Origin: Epiperipatus broadwayi
Taxonomy: Eukaryota > Onychophora > Udeonychophora > Euonychophora > Peripatidae
Assembly: GCA_028023455.1 (NCBI GenBank)
Contig: JAQFVV010006295.1
Coordinates: forward strand, 932,001-996,000
Direction: 5' to 3'
DNA: 64,000 nt
Shown piece by piece: positions 1-12,000 of this stretch; position 1 is the first letter of the stretch; every line of letters begins with the position of its first letter. The notes under the pieces are model-generated. The model saw nothing but the letters and a program-made list of their open reading frames with translations, made no database searches and was not told where the DNA came from. The translations under genes and the position numbers were made by a program.

Positions 1-379
1 CTCTTTCATTTCTTCTTTTAAAGACTTACTCTCCTCTTTCATTTCTTTCATTTCTTCTTTTAAAGAATCTAATTTAATATTATTTTTATTATTCTCCTCT
101 TTCATTGAATTCATACTTTGAATCAATATTTCAAAATATTTCTTAAAATCAGACACTTGATAAGTTCTCTACATCTTTCTCAGTTTTCACTACTTCTTTT
201 TCTACAGTTTTAAAAATTATCTCTTCCTCCTCCTCTATTTCATTATCCATATTTTGAGTATTTTCTAATATTATTTCTGAATTTGCTAATTTCTCTATTT
301 CTTTACTCTCCACACAACTATTATCCTCAACAACAAAATTGGACATTTCAACTTCGAGATCTTTATCCCAATTACTCAT
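1..379 (-). pseudogene. Second gag copy, N-terminal part, frameshifted and cut by window edge
   Basis: Starts with the same MSNWDKDLEV at 379 and follows the complete copy with a few substitutions (for example LANSE for LADSE). One extra base near 154 (gacactt here, gaccttg in the intact copy near 7843) shifts the frame and stops the protein after 76 residues. Beyond it the coiled-coil repeat coding sequence continues in another frame to the window start. It belongs to a second internal region of the same element, in tandem with the first. Confidence 0.75.
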
Positions 380-1019
380 TTTTATTTTTTTTAAAATTCA
401 ATTCTATTATTATGCAGTTTTTATTATCAATATTTTTAAAATAATTCCCTATCAACCTTCCCATCTCCACTCAATTCACTTCTACAATTAATCATAAAAT
501 AGTATCTTTGAAAACTCTACACTATTTATTATTAAATAATTGTATAACTTCAAATAACAAAATTGTGTCATGTCATTTATTTTTACACCTATGATCCACA
601 GACAATTTGCACATAATATATTATATGAGATATACATTTTAAATATTTTAAGAATTGATATGGTCATATTATAAAATAATTATTTGCCACATTTCCATAG
701 TTTACCTATTTATTTACTTATTAACTTAAAATCAACATAGTATTTAATTTTAAATAATCATATTATAGATACCACATGAAAATATAATAACTTTACTAAT
801 AAGATCTTTATTCTATTTTTATAATCAACATCTAATCAATTATAAATATTGTGATAAAATACTAATTATTTATGTTTAATAAACATACTAATCACTAACT
901 CCTAAAGTATACATTTTAATACATACACTATTTTTATTAAATAATTATACCTATCATTTTATTCTACTAACACATATACTATTCCTAAAATTATGTATCC
1001 TAATTCTTAATTAAATATC

Positions 1020-1250
1020 TAGGCCTAAAACGTTGAGCACCAAAATCCATCTTTTCCAACCATCGGGTTGATAAAATTATAACCCAACATATCAGGCCCC
1101 CACGTTGCCGGCCCAAAATCCTTCTTTTCCACCTCGGGGAGCGCAAATCCCCCACCCGCCCAATGCCAAAATCCTTCTTTTCCACTATCGGGATAAAATT
1201 GTAATCCTAACATATCGAGCCCCACGTTGGGCGCCAAAATCCTTCTTACC
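1020..1250 (-). repeat. Primer-site-headed array, second copy, four units
   Basis: Counterpart of 8712-9005 next to LTR copy 1. It has four units instead of five: the intact head at 1217-1236, a strongly diverged GC-rich unit near 1130-1170, one with a recognisable head near 1100-1115, and the decayed last unit near 1030-1042. Unit number and sequence therefore vary between the two copies. Confidence 0.75.
1217..1236 (-). other. Primer binding site of the second internal region
   Basis: Identical 20-nt match to the tRNA-Lys(CUU) 3' end as at 8973-8992, 17 bp from the inner LTR end at 1254. Its presence on the far side of LTR copy 1 shows that a second internal region of the same element begins here and runs to the left. 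Confidence 0.85.
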
Positions 1251-1253
1251 CTT

Positions 1254-4200
1254 TGTACCCTTACTTCTCGATGTATAATATAGTTTGAAATACGACTAGC
1301 TCAATTAAATTATAATGCTTAATTAAAATTTGCATATCTATCTTTAATATACTTTTATACTATCATATTCTAATTAAATTTATTATCAATTATCAAAATC
1401 AATATATTTCTATAGTATGTACTAATTAAATAAGTATTTATCAAAATCATGAGACTGTGAAGTAAAGTTACAAAGTAATAAGTAGATTTACATTGAGTCA
1501 ATATCTTCCAAGACATTGTCTCAATGGCATAAGAATACTATTACCTCCTTATTAACTTACTACTACCTCTACAGCATTCTTATGGCTTTTAAATAAAATA
1601 AATTATCTTTAATAATAATAAAATAAATAAATCTTAACTTTTAATTTTTAAAATATAATTAAATAATCTCAGGTTCTTCTAATTATCTTAAAGTAATGAT
1701 AACTCATGTAAATAAGTATGATATGGGATTTTATATCAAACCTAAATACACCTAACTTATTCTAATAATAATAATAATACTAATCTTAGAGTATAACTTA
1801 ATCTTATCTATTTCTGTTATATCATCAATCATTAAATAAATAATCATATGTATATCTTTTATTTTCATATAGCATCTTAATTTTGGAATAGATCAAAATC
1901 TTATAATTCAATAATCTGTGGCAATAAATAATATTGTACTCTTATATTATGCATTATAATTACTCTATGACCATTGTAATATGATGTAATAATGTCAATC
2001 AATTCTCATAAATGATAATCAGGAAAATATTGTATTTATTTCTAAAATAATATTAATAAATTCACATTGTGCAAATATTATGTTTCTTCAAATTATCTGC
2101 TGTCAAATGCTGTGGTGCAAAATAATGAACTCGACACACTTTTAAAACAAATTAAACAAATTTATTTACATTAACTTCAACTAAGAATTTATTTACAATA
2201 TTTACAGTTCAAAATTATGAAAACAAAGAAAATAAAATAAGAAAATAATAATACAATATGTTTACACTGTTATTAACTCATACTCCTAATAAGTAATTAT
2301 ACATTCTTTTAAAATGCTGTACTAATAACATTGAAGTATGTTTTCAAAACTTAGACTTTAAATAAATATCAGTGAACTTCAATTATTACACAGAAAAATT
2401 TATGTAAATAATATTTATGTAGCATATGTAAACAATTAAACTTTATTAATTAAATTGCTACATCACTTAAGTATTACTGTTACTTATTTCATCATGTACT
2501 AGTATGTGTTCACTTTACTATTAGCATTACTTTAATAGCATAATATAGAAACTAATGTATCTTTGTAATGTAATAACAAATAACTGATTATAATTTTATA
2601 TTTCACTTAATGCAATTCATGCTACATGTTTTATCAAATATGCATTACATATATGTACTGTTAAAATAATAATATTTAAATTATTCATCAATTTCAAATT
2701 CATAAAGTATTATATTAGATAAATTCTATGATTCTTTTCTATGTAAAATTATTACTTTACTTTATGTGTTATACTACTCCTTCTTAATAAATTTCTATCT
2801 ACAAAAACATCCTCTAAACTTATTTAAAATTTCCGGAAACAACTTTCAACTTTAAATAAAATACTAATTATCCAAACTATTTATACTTCATCATCTATAC
2901 TTGGTAAATCTTCAATCCAATATAAACTTCTACATAAAACTTAACTTAATTTATCCAATAAAACAAAAATAAAATATAGACTTTTAAATCTCTTCCTAAC
3001 TTGAAATAAAAATAATTACTTGTATGAATAATAAATATAATTCTAATACTCTAACATAAAAAATAAAATAAAATCAAAATTTATTTACGAAAGAATCATA
3101 TAATTATTTCTAAGCTTCTTATGTAATGTTGCATCGTATTTATATCATAAATTCAAATTATGCATATTTAAATAAAACTGTCACTGCCAATATAATGTGT
3201 GTGTATTTTTAAAATATTCATACATTCATTCAAAATAACATAATATTTGGTTGATCTAAAGAAAACATATTAAATACATCAAAATTATTATTATTATACA
3301 ATTTTTACCATAGATAATGAATTAATGTCCAGTCCATCTTCCAATATTCTTCGGAATTACAGCTTCATAAAATAATTCACATTTATACTCACGATCATTC
3401 TTTAAAATATTCTGTGTTATATTAATTATAAAATAAACTCATGCAATTAATCATTATATTATTTTTTAGTTATTATTTTAAGAAATGTACCTATCTTATT
3501 TTTAATAAATTAATAATATTTAATTTTTATATTAGATAAATAAAACAGAATTCATATTACGTGACTCCAGCGATGTTTTCCTTTTCACCATAAAGTTTTT
3601 TAATCCTAGGCACATATTCACTAGCACACCATTTCCTGTTTCCGGTCCATCACGTGTTTTTTTAAAAGTTTATGAAAAACTGAAAACGTTCTTTTAAAAC
3701 AAAATAAAAGTTAATCAGTTCTTTTACAAAAAATATAATAAAATTAAAATAGTTTATCTGATCCGGATGCAGTTCTTTAAAGAATATTATTTAAAAGTTA
3801 TTATTTTGTATTAGTCTATAGTTTATGAAAAATTATCATTTAATTATTTTAAATTAACTGGGACGTCCACATATTACTTGCGCATTTCTTAAAAAAAAAT
3901 ATCCAGGTAAGAATAAGCTTCTTTATCTATAAACGACCAGCGTTTAAATTATTTCAATATAATAATTTTATTATATTAAGATTTTTAGCTAATTATATTT
4001 TCAATTGACTTGCCTTTTAAAATTATCAACATTCAGTCTTTTAAACATAAAGACTTAACAAGGCAAGTATTTATAAAACTACTTTCATTTTTAATATCTT
4101 TACTTAAGATATATTTTTAAATTTATAGCTTGCAAAAATACTTTCTTCATAAAGAAGTATTTTATTCTTTAAAATATCTATTTTCTAATAAGCAATAGTA

Positions 4201-5530
4201 ATTAGCTTTTAAAATTATATACTGTCCAAAATACTACTTTTCTCCATCTTGTAATTTTCCGAACTAATCCAGCGTTTGTCATACTTCTAGTATAAAGTTT
4301 CCGATATATTTTCACTATATATGATGTTCCCATGACTATTTGCTTGCAAATTGAGCTTAATTAGAGACGATTGATAGGGAAAAATTAAATTAACACTGCA
4401 GGTCTATCATTTAAAACTTTTATAAATTATTTACAATGACACTCTTATAATTTTAAAAAATGATTTTAGAGCGTCTATAAATTTACTTAGCTATTTTTTT
4501 AATAGCACAATTAACTTGAAAATTCAATCACAGAGTCCTCTCCTAACAATTGAACTGAGCTTTTATACCGGAAGAAACTTCCCATTTGATTGGTAGATTA
4601 AACAATCAACTTTGCTGGCTTATTTACATATTTACCAACAACACAAAATTAAAAATAAATAATGACTTATTTAATATTTAATATTTATTACATTATTAAA
4701 TTTCTAAAATAATCTTTATCGTTTATTTAAATCTATTAAACATTTTTTTAAAATATTCTTACTTACTTGATTTTAATTTTAACTTTTATAAGATTATTTA
4801 AAATAAACTAAGTATTTTTTATACGTTATATTTTTTAAAGCAATATTTTTAAAAATCAGATTTAATATTCTACATTAAATATCTTTATTTTAATCTCGTG
4901 ATAACTCACGTATTATTTATAAATTTTATAACATGATTTTTAAAATAGTTTTGCAACTTTACTAAATAACTTCCATGCATGTGTGTGTATATTTAACTAA
5001 CATCTGTTTTTTTTTTTATAATACAAGAAACGCTTCTCATCGTCTAAAAATAAACTAACAATTGCATTTTTTAAAATAAATATTTTTTAAATAAATAAGA
5101 TATTATAATAGATTTTAAAATAATTATCCAATATTATTAAAATCAAATATTAGTCTTCTATTTAAGTACTTACAATAATTAAAATATTTATATTCTTTTA
5201 TAATATTATTTTATCAACAATAAATATATGCATTTAATCTTACTTGTCTTTTAAACACTTTTAGCTTTAAATACCTATTTATTAAATATATTAATGCAGT
5301 ATTGATTATGGCCATTTTTCCCAACTATATATTATAATCATCATCATTTAAAATGTCTCTCTCAATATCAGCACAATTTCACATATCAAATACTCATAGA
5401 TTGCTTTAATTAAACCTTTTGAAATATTACCATAAGCAAAATTAACATCACATATTCAAATATATCTTAAATTTAAAATTTTTAATAGATTAGCACAAAA
5501 ATTAGATGGTGACCCATACAAAAGGGCACA
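1254..5530 (-). repeat. LTR copy 1 (about 4277 bp)
   Basis: Direct repeat of 9009-13293. On the minus strand it begins TGTGCCC at 5530, right after the polypurine tract, and ends GGGTACA at 1254, 17 bp before the primer binding site; the two 7-bp ends are inverted copies with one mismatch, as expected of LTR termini. The copies stay collinear with scattered substitutions and 1-4 bp indels, about 3% in a stretch of about 180 bp compared by eye next to the primer site. It is extremely AT-rich and has no convincing ORF. The exact inner boundary (1254) rests on the terminal inverted repeat. Confidence 0.75.
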
Positions 5531-5532
5531 TA

Positions 5533-5544
5533 TTCCCCTCCTTC
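5533..5544 (-). other. Polypurine tract
   Basis: On the minus strand GAAGGAGGGGAA, followed by TA and then the LTR start TGTGCCC at 5530. This is the expected plus-strand primer of an LTR retrotransposon, and it fixes both the orientation and the outer LTR end. Confidence 0.8.
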
Positions 5545-6374
5545 GGATAAAATTTTAAATTTAACATCCATCTTCATCTTCTTTAATCCACATTTATCAC
5601 TTTTATCTTTCTTATCATTAAATCTCATAATAAATTACTTTAACATAACATTTTATAAAGCATTGAAACATCATCTTAAATTTCAATTAGAAAACACTTT
5701 TAAATAAAACTACAATGACTTTCTTTTACTTTATAAATTAAGTTTCACTTTTCTTTACTCATCTCTTAATTAGGTTACTTTTATTTCCCTAATATTTCTA
5801 TAAACATTAAATATTTAAATTCTTTTAAATACACCTTTTACATAACTACTGAAAATACATATTCCTATAGTTAATACTATATTTTAAACTACTTTATGTA
5901 TTTTACTTCCAAATTTATTGCTAGTTTCATTAGCAATTTTATAGATCATTGTTTAATAAATCTATATACTTCTCATTTTAAAAGATTAACTTGATCCCTT
6001 AAGATTGATCAATTTCATGATCACTACTATAATATAAATTAATCTTTCATAAGATCTACTTACATATACTTTAAATATATGAGTCTTTATACTTTATATC
6101 TTTATTACTCAACTTTTACTTAAACATATTTACTTTAATAGCTAATTCCATATTTTATTTTAGTCATTCTGACCAAAATTTATTTCTCCCAAAATTATTA
6201 TTTATTAACTCAATAAATAATATCTTATTATACATATTCTGTAAACTTCTTCAATTAAATCTTTATCTATTCTGCTAACTCATCACATATAATAAATTAT
6301 TTCCTTATGTAAAGCACTATATTTAAACATTACATTAAAATCTTTGTTCACAATACATTTCTTAAAATTGTAAC
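5545..6374 (-). other. Non-coding 3' internal region of the LTR element
   Basis: About 830 bp between the integrase remnant and the polypurine tract. Very AT-rich, with no ORF of note and no repeated structure that I can see. Confidence 0.5.
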
Positions 6375-6560
6375 TCACACTTCAGAAGGAAATGGAATTA
6401 AACTCCTTGCATTATAAGTTCCTTTTTCCCCATCTGGTGTGGTTAACATAAATGCATTCTCCCCTACTTTGCAAGATATTCTATATGGACCTTCATATAG
6501 ACTAAGAAATTTTTTGAATTGATTTCTTTGTAGGTTGCTAACATGCAAAGATTTTATATT
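6375..6560 (-). pseudogene. Integrase C-terminal remnant of Ty3/gypsy pol
   Basis: About 60 residues containing FKKFLSLYEGPYRI, then GENAFMLTTPDGEKGTYNAR and SLIPF. This is the pattern of the C-terminal tail of Ty3/gypsy integrases: an aromatic-rich LYEGPY block, an N-x-Y/F-x-L strand, then a KGxYN-xxxLxPF ending. The catalytic core and zinc-binding domain are absent; only about 90 bp separate it from the gag stop, so a deletion of several kilobases removed the rest of pol. A methionine-initiated ORF reaches to 6617, but the upstream residues look like translated AT-rich sequence. Confidence 0.7.
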
Positions 6561-6647
6561 TGTTTTACAAAGCAAAAAAAAAAATAATATAATGCCATAA
6601 TACATTATCAAATACACATCTTCTTTAAGAATTATTTGTCTTAATTA

Positions 6648-8066
6648 TTAGATATCTTCTTCTCTAAATCTAAACTTTAATTCTCTTTCTCCTTTCTTAA
6701 ATCTCACCTTAACTTTTCCTATCTTCTTTCCTTTATTAAGATTATTCTCAAGAAAATCTGTTATAAATTTCTCATGCTTTGGATATTTAAGTCTTACTTT
6801 TATCTTGCTTAAATCTTTATTCCAATTAAATTTTCCATTTATAACTTCATCATTAGGTATTAAGTTCCTAATTCCTTCAAATAATATTTCTTTAAAAATA
6901 TCAGCTTGTACATGAATATTTTTATCATTAATAATACATTTAGATATCACTTCTTGCAGTTTATTCTTAAATTTATTACTACTGATATCTATAATTTTTA
7001 ATAATTCATGCTCCAACAACTCTAAATACTTTTGCTTTGAAGATTTTGATTTTATCTTCGTAAATCTCCCAAATCTTTTATCATCAACATAATATTTCTT
7101 AAAATTATTAATTTGGTCTATAGTTCTTTCTCCAACTAACTTTTCATAGGATTTACACATTCCTATCATTTCATTAGTTAATTTAAAATACTCTTTAGGA
7201 TTCTCCAGTATTCTTTTATATAATTCATTCCTACTATTAATTATTTCAATAGATTTTATAGGAATCTCTTTTTTATTCTGAACTACATCTTCTTTAATAC
7301 TTCTAACTTCTTCATTAATATGATTTATATCATTCTTTACTTCATAAATTTCATCTTTTACATTTAAATTATTACTCTCTATTTTCTGATCTAACTTACT
7401 ATTTTTTACTTGATATTGGCCAGTAGATTCTTCTATTTGCTCTTTAACACTTTTAATTATGTTTTCTGAAATTTCTCTCAATTTTCTGTCTAAAAATTCT
7501 TCTTTTTTATCATAACTTTTTATTATGTCTAACTTTATAGATTCAAGTACTTCCCCATTTTTACTCAATCTTCTATCTAGATTATCCATTCTATCTATCA
7601 TTACTTTTTCACAATTCTTTACAATTGCTTTAATAGAATTACTCTCCTCTTTCATTTCTTCTTTTAAAGACTTACTCTCCTCTTTCATTTCTTTCATTTC
7701 TTCTTTTAAAGACTTACTCTCCTCTTTCATTTCTTTCATTTCTTCTTTTAAAGAATCTAATTTAATATTCGTATTTATATTCATATCTTTCATTGAATTC
7801 ATACTTTGAATCAATATTTCAAAATATTTCTTAAAATCAGACCTTGATAAGTTCTCTACATCTTTCTCAGTTTTCACTGCTTCTTTTTCTACAATTTTAA
7901 AAATTATCTCCTCCTCCTCCTCTATTTCATTATCCATATTTTGAGTACTTTCTAATATTATTTCTGAATCTGCTAATTTCTCTATTTCTTTACTCTCCAC
8001 ACAACTATTATCCTCAACAACAAAATTGGACATTTCAACTTCGAGATCTTTATCCCAATTACTCAT
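6648..8066 (-). CDS. gag: Gag-like protein of the LTR element, 472 aa, coiled coil
   Basis: Start taken at the ATG at 8066-8064 (protein begins MSNWDKDLEV) because the same start is conserved in the second copy at 379; an in-frame ATG at 8129 adds 21 unlikely residues. Visible parts: an acidic N-terminus with a run of glutamates near residues 49-53; a 14-residue heptad-like repeat (SLKEEMKEMKEESK) present about 2.7 times at residues 105-141; further coiled-coil-prone sequence to about residue 250; and a lysine-rich C-terminal half ending RFREEDI. There is no CCHC zinc knuckle, no protease motif and no RT. Position directly after the primer-site leader and before the integrase remnant supports a structural Gag role (particle assembly, RNA binding by the basic C-terminus); that function is inferred from position and composition, not from a recognised domain. 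Confidence 0.7.
   Translation of the reverse strand: MSNWDKDLEVEMSNFVVEDNSCVESKEIEKLADSEIILESTQNMDNEIEEEEEIIFKIVEKEAVKTEKDVENLSRSDFKKYFEILIQSMNSMKDMNINTNIKLDSLKEEMKEMKEESKSLKEEMKEMKEESKSLKEEMKEESNSIKAIVKNCEKVMIDRMDNLDRRLSKNGEVLESIKLDIIKSYDKKEEFLDRKLREISENIIKSVKEQIEESTGQYQVKNSKLDQKIESNNLNVKDEIYEVKNDINHINEEVRSIKEDVVQNKKEIPIKSIEIINSRNELYKRILENPKEYFKLTNEMIGMCKSYEKLVGERTIDQINNFKKYYVDDKRFGRFTKIKSKSSKQKYLELLEHELLKIIDISSNKFKNKLQEVISKCIINDKNIHVQADIFKEILFEGIRNLIPNDEVINGKFNWNKDLSKIKVRLKYPKHEKFITDFLENNLNKGKKIGKVKVRFKKGERELKFRFREEDI
7644..7754 (-). repeat. 42-bp tandem repeat coding the Gag coiled coil
   Basis: The coding sequence of the SLKEEMKEMKEESK unit is repeated with a 42-bp period, about 2.7 copies. 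The same repeat begins at the window edge (about 1-75) in the second gag copy. The period keeps the frame and the heptad register, so copy number can vary without breaking the protein. Confidence 0.75.
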
Positions 8067-8711
8067 TTTTATTTTTTTAAAATTCAATTCTATTATTATT
8101 ATGCAGTATTTATTATCAATAATTTTCAAAATAATTCCCTATCAATCTTCCTATCTCCACTCAATTCACTTTTACAATTAATCATAAAATAGTATCTTTT
8201 AAAACTCTACACTATTTATTATTAAATAATTGTATAACTTCAAATAACAAAATTGTGTCATGTCATTTATTTTTACACCTATGATCCACAGACAATTTGC
8301 ACATAATATATTATATGAGATATACATTTTAAATATTTTAAGAATTGATATGGTCATATCACAAAATAGTTGTTTGCCACACTTCCATAGTTTACATATT
8401 TATTTACTTATTAACTTAAAATCAACATAGTATTAAATTTTTAAATAATTATATTATAGATACCACATGAAAATATAATAACTTTACTAATAAGATCTTT
8501 ATTCTACTTTTATAATCAACATCTAATCAATTATAAATATTGTTATAAAATACTAATTATTTATGTTTAATAAACATACTAATCACTAACTCCTAAATTA
8601 TACATTTTAACATATACACTATTTTTACCAACAGATTATACCTATCATTTTACTCTACTAACACATATATTATTCCTAAAATTATGTATCTCAATTCTTA
8701 ATTAAATATCT

Positions 8712-9005
8712 AGGCCTAAAACGTTGAGCACCAAAATCCATCTTTTCCAACCATCGGGTTGATAAAATTATAATCCCAACACATCAGGCCCTTCACGTTG
8801 CCGGCGCCAAAATCCTTCTTTTCCAACCATCGGGTTGATAACCAATAGCCGACCACGTTGCACGCCAAAATCCTTCTTTTCCAACCATCGGGCCAATAGC
8901 CGACCACGTTGCGCGCCAAAATCCTTCTTTTCCATCTATCGGGTTTATAAAATTGTAATCCTAACATATCGGGAGCCCCACGTTGGGCGCCAAAATCCTT
9001 CTTAC
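8712..9005 (-). repeat. Tandem array of five primer-site-headed units
   Basis: Read on the minus strand, units of about 50-75 bp each start with a TTTTGG head resembling the primer binding site and end with a GGAAAAGAAGGA-like tail. Heads lie at 8973-8992 (intact), 8904-8918, 8853-8867, 8794-8809 and 8721-8733, increasingly different from the tRNA match. The array is the GC-richest stretch of the element and forms the start of the leader before gag. Confidence 0.8.
8973..8992 (-). other. Primer binding site, tRNA-Lys(CUU)
   Basis: On the minus strand this reads TGGCGCCCAACGTGGGGCTC. It is complementary over all 20 nt to the 3' end of animal tRNA-Lys(CUU) including CCA. It sits 16 bp inside the LTR end, where minus-strand DNA synthesis of the retroelement would be primed. 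An identical site is at 1217-1236 beside the other LTR. Confidence 0.85.
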
Positions 9006-9008
9006 CTT

Positions 9009-12000
9009 TGTACCCTTACTTCTCGATGTATAATATAATTTGAAATACGACTAGCTCAATTAAAATTATAATGCTTAATTAAAATTTGCATATCTATCTT
9101 TAATTACTTTTATATTATCATATTCTAATTAAATTTATTATCAATTATCAAAATCAATATAGTTCTATAGTATGTACTATTTAAATAAGTATTTATTAAA
9201 ATCATGAGACTGTGAAGTAAAGTTACAAAGCAATAAGTAGATTTACATTGAGTCAATATCTTCCAAGACATTGTCTCAATGGCATAAGAATACTATTACC
9301 TCCTTATTAACCTATTACTACCTCTACAGCATTCTTATGGCTTTTAAATAAAATAAATTATCTTTAAATATAATAAAATAAATAAATCTTAACTTTTAAT
9401 TTTTAAAATATAATTAAATAATCTCAGGTTCTTCTAATTATCTTAAAGTAATGATAACTCATGTAAATAAGTATGATATGGGATTTTATATCAAACCTAA
9501 ATACACCTAACTTATTCTAATAATAATAATAATACTAATCTTAGGGTATAACTTAATCTTATCTATTTCTGTTATATCATCAATCATTAAATAAATAATC
9601 ATATGTATATCTTTTATTTTCATATAGTATCTTAATTTTGGAATAGATCAAAATCTTACAATTTAATAATCTGTGGCAATAAATAATATTGTACTCTTAT
9701 ATTATGCATTATAATTACTCTATGACCATTGTAATATGATGTAATAATGTCAATCAATTCTCATAAAATGATAATCAGGAATATATTGTATTTATTTCTA
9801 AAATAATATTAATAAATTCACATTGTGCAAATATTATGTTTCTTCAAATTATCTGCTGTCAAATGCTGTGGTGCAAAATAATGAACTCGACACACTTTTA
9901 AAACAAATTAAACAAATTTATTTACATTAACTTCAACTAAGAATTTATTTACAATATTTACAGTTCAAAATTATGAAAACAAAGAAAATAAAATAAGAAA
10001 ATAATAATACAATATGTTTACACTGTTATTAACTCATACTCCTAATAAGTAATTATACATCCTTTAAAATGCTGTACTAATAACATTGAAGTATGTTTTC
10101 AAAACTTAGACTTTAAATAAATATCAGTGAACTTCAATTATTACACAGAAAAATTTATGTAAATAATATTTATGTAGCATATGTAAACAATTAAACTTTA
10201 CTAATTAAATTGCTACATCACTTAAGTATTACTGTTACTTATTTCATCATGTACTAGTATGTGTTCACTCTACTATTAGTATTACTCTAATAGCATAATA
10301 TAGAAACTAATGTATCTTTGTAATGTAATAACAAATAACTGATTATAATTTTATATTTCAGTTAATACAATTCATGCTACATGTTTTATCAAATATGCAT
10401 TACATATATGTACTGTTAAATAATAATATTTAAATTATTCATCAATTTCAAATTCATAAAGTATTATATTAGATAAATTCTATGATTCTTTTCTATGTGA
10501 AATTATTACTTTACTTTATGTGTTATACTACTCCTTCTTAATAAATTTCTATCTACAAAAACATCCTCTAAACTTATTTAAACTTTCCGGAAAACAACTT
10601 TCAACTCTAAATAAAATATTAATTATCCAAACTATTTATACTTCATCATCTATACTTGGTAAATCTTCAATCCAACATAAACTTCTACATAAAACTTAAC
10701 TTAATTTATCCAATAAAATAAAAATAAAATATAGACTTTGAGATCTCTTCCTAACTTGAAATAAAAATAATTACTTATATGAATAATAAATATAATTCTA
10801 ATACTCCAACATAATAATAATAAAATAAAAATCAAAATTTATTTACGAAAGAATCATATAATTATTTCTAAGCTTCTTATGTAATGTTGCATCGTATTTA
10901 TATCATAAATTCAAATTATGCATATTTAAATAAAACTGTCACTGCCAATATAATGTGTGTGTATTTTTAAAATATTCATACATTCATTCAAAATAACATA
11001 ATATTTGGTTGATCTAAAGAAAACATATTAAATACATCAAAATTATTATTATTATACAATTTTTACCATAGATAATGAATTAATGTCCAGTCCATCTTCC
11101 AATATTCTTCGGAATTACAGCTTCATAAAATAATTCACATTTATACTCACGATCATTCTTTAAAATATTCTGTGTTATATTAATTATAAAATAAACTCAT
11201 GCAATTAATCATTATATTATTTTTTAGTTACTATTTTAAGAAATGTACCTATCTTATTTTTAATAAATTAATAAGATTTAATTTTTATATTAGATAAATA
11301 AAACAGAATTCATATTACGTGACTCCAGCGATGTTTCCTTTTCACCATAAAGTTTTTTAATCCTAGGCACATATTCACTAGCACACCATTTCCTGTTTCC
11401 GGTCCATCACGTGTTTTTTTAAAAGTTTATGAAAAACGAAAACGTTCTTTTAAAACCAAAATAAAAGTTAATCAGTTCTTTTATAAAAAATATAATAAAA
11501 TTAAAATAGTTTATCTGATCCGGATGCAGTTCTTTAAAGAATATTATTTAAAAGTTATTATTTTAAATTAGTCTATAGTTTATGAAAAATTATCATTTAA
11601 TTATTTTAAATTAACTGGGACGTCCACATATTACTTGCGCATTTTCTTAACAAAAACATCCAGGTAAGAATAAGCTTCTTTATCTATAAACGACCAGCGT
11701 TTAAATTATTTCAATATAATAATTTTTATTATATTAAGACTTTTAGCTAATTTATATTTTCAATTTATTTGCCTTTTAAAATTGTCAATATTCAGTCTTT
11801 TAAACATAAAGACTTAACAAGGCAAGTATTTATAAAACTACTTTTATTTCTAATATCTTTACTTAAGATATATTTTTAAATTTATAGCTTGCAAAAATAC
11901 TTTCTTCATAAAGAAGTATTTTATTCTTTAAAATATCTATTTTCTAATAGTCAATAGTAATTAGCTTTTAAAATTATATACTGTCCAAAATATTACTTTT

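Noticed and set aside
7525-7809. A plus-strand 94-codon ORF with a repeated SSFISFISSFKDL pattern
   Set aside because: It is the antisense shadow of the 42-bp repeat in gag.
8716-9038. Short ORFs on both strands across the primer-site array (also at 1000-1237)
   Set aside because: They are translations of the non-coding tandem array; their repeated residues follow the DNA repeat and the frame changes between the two copies.
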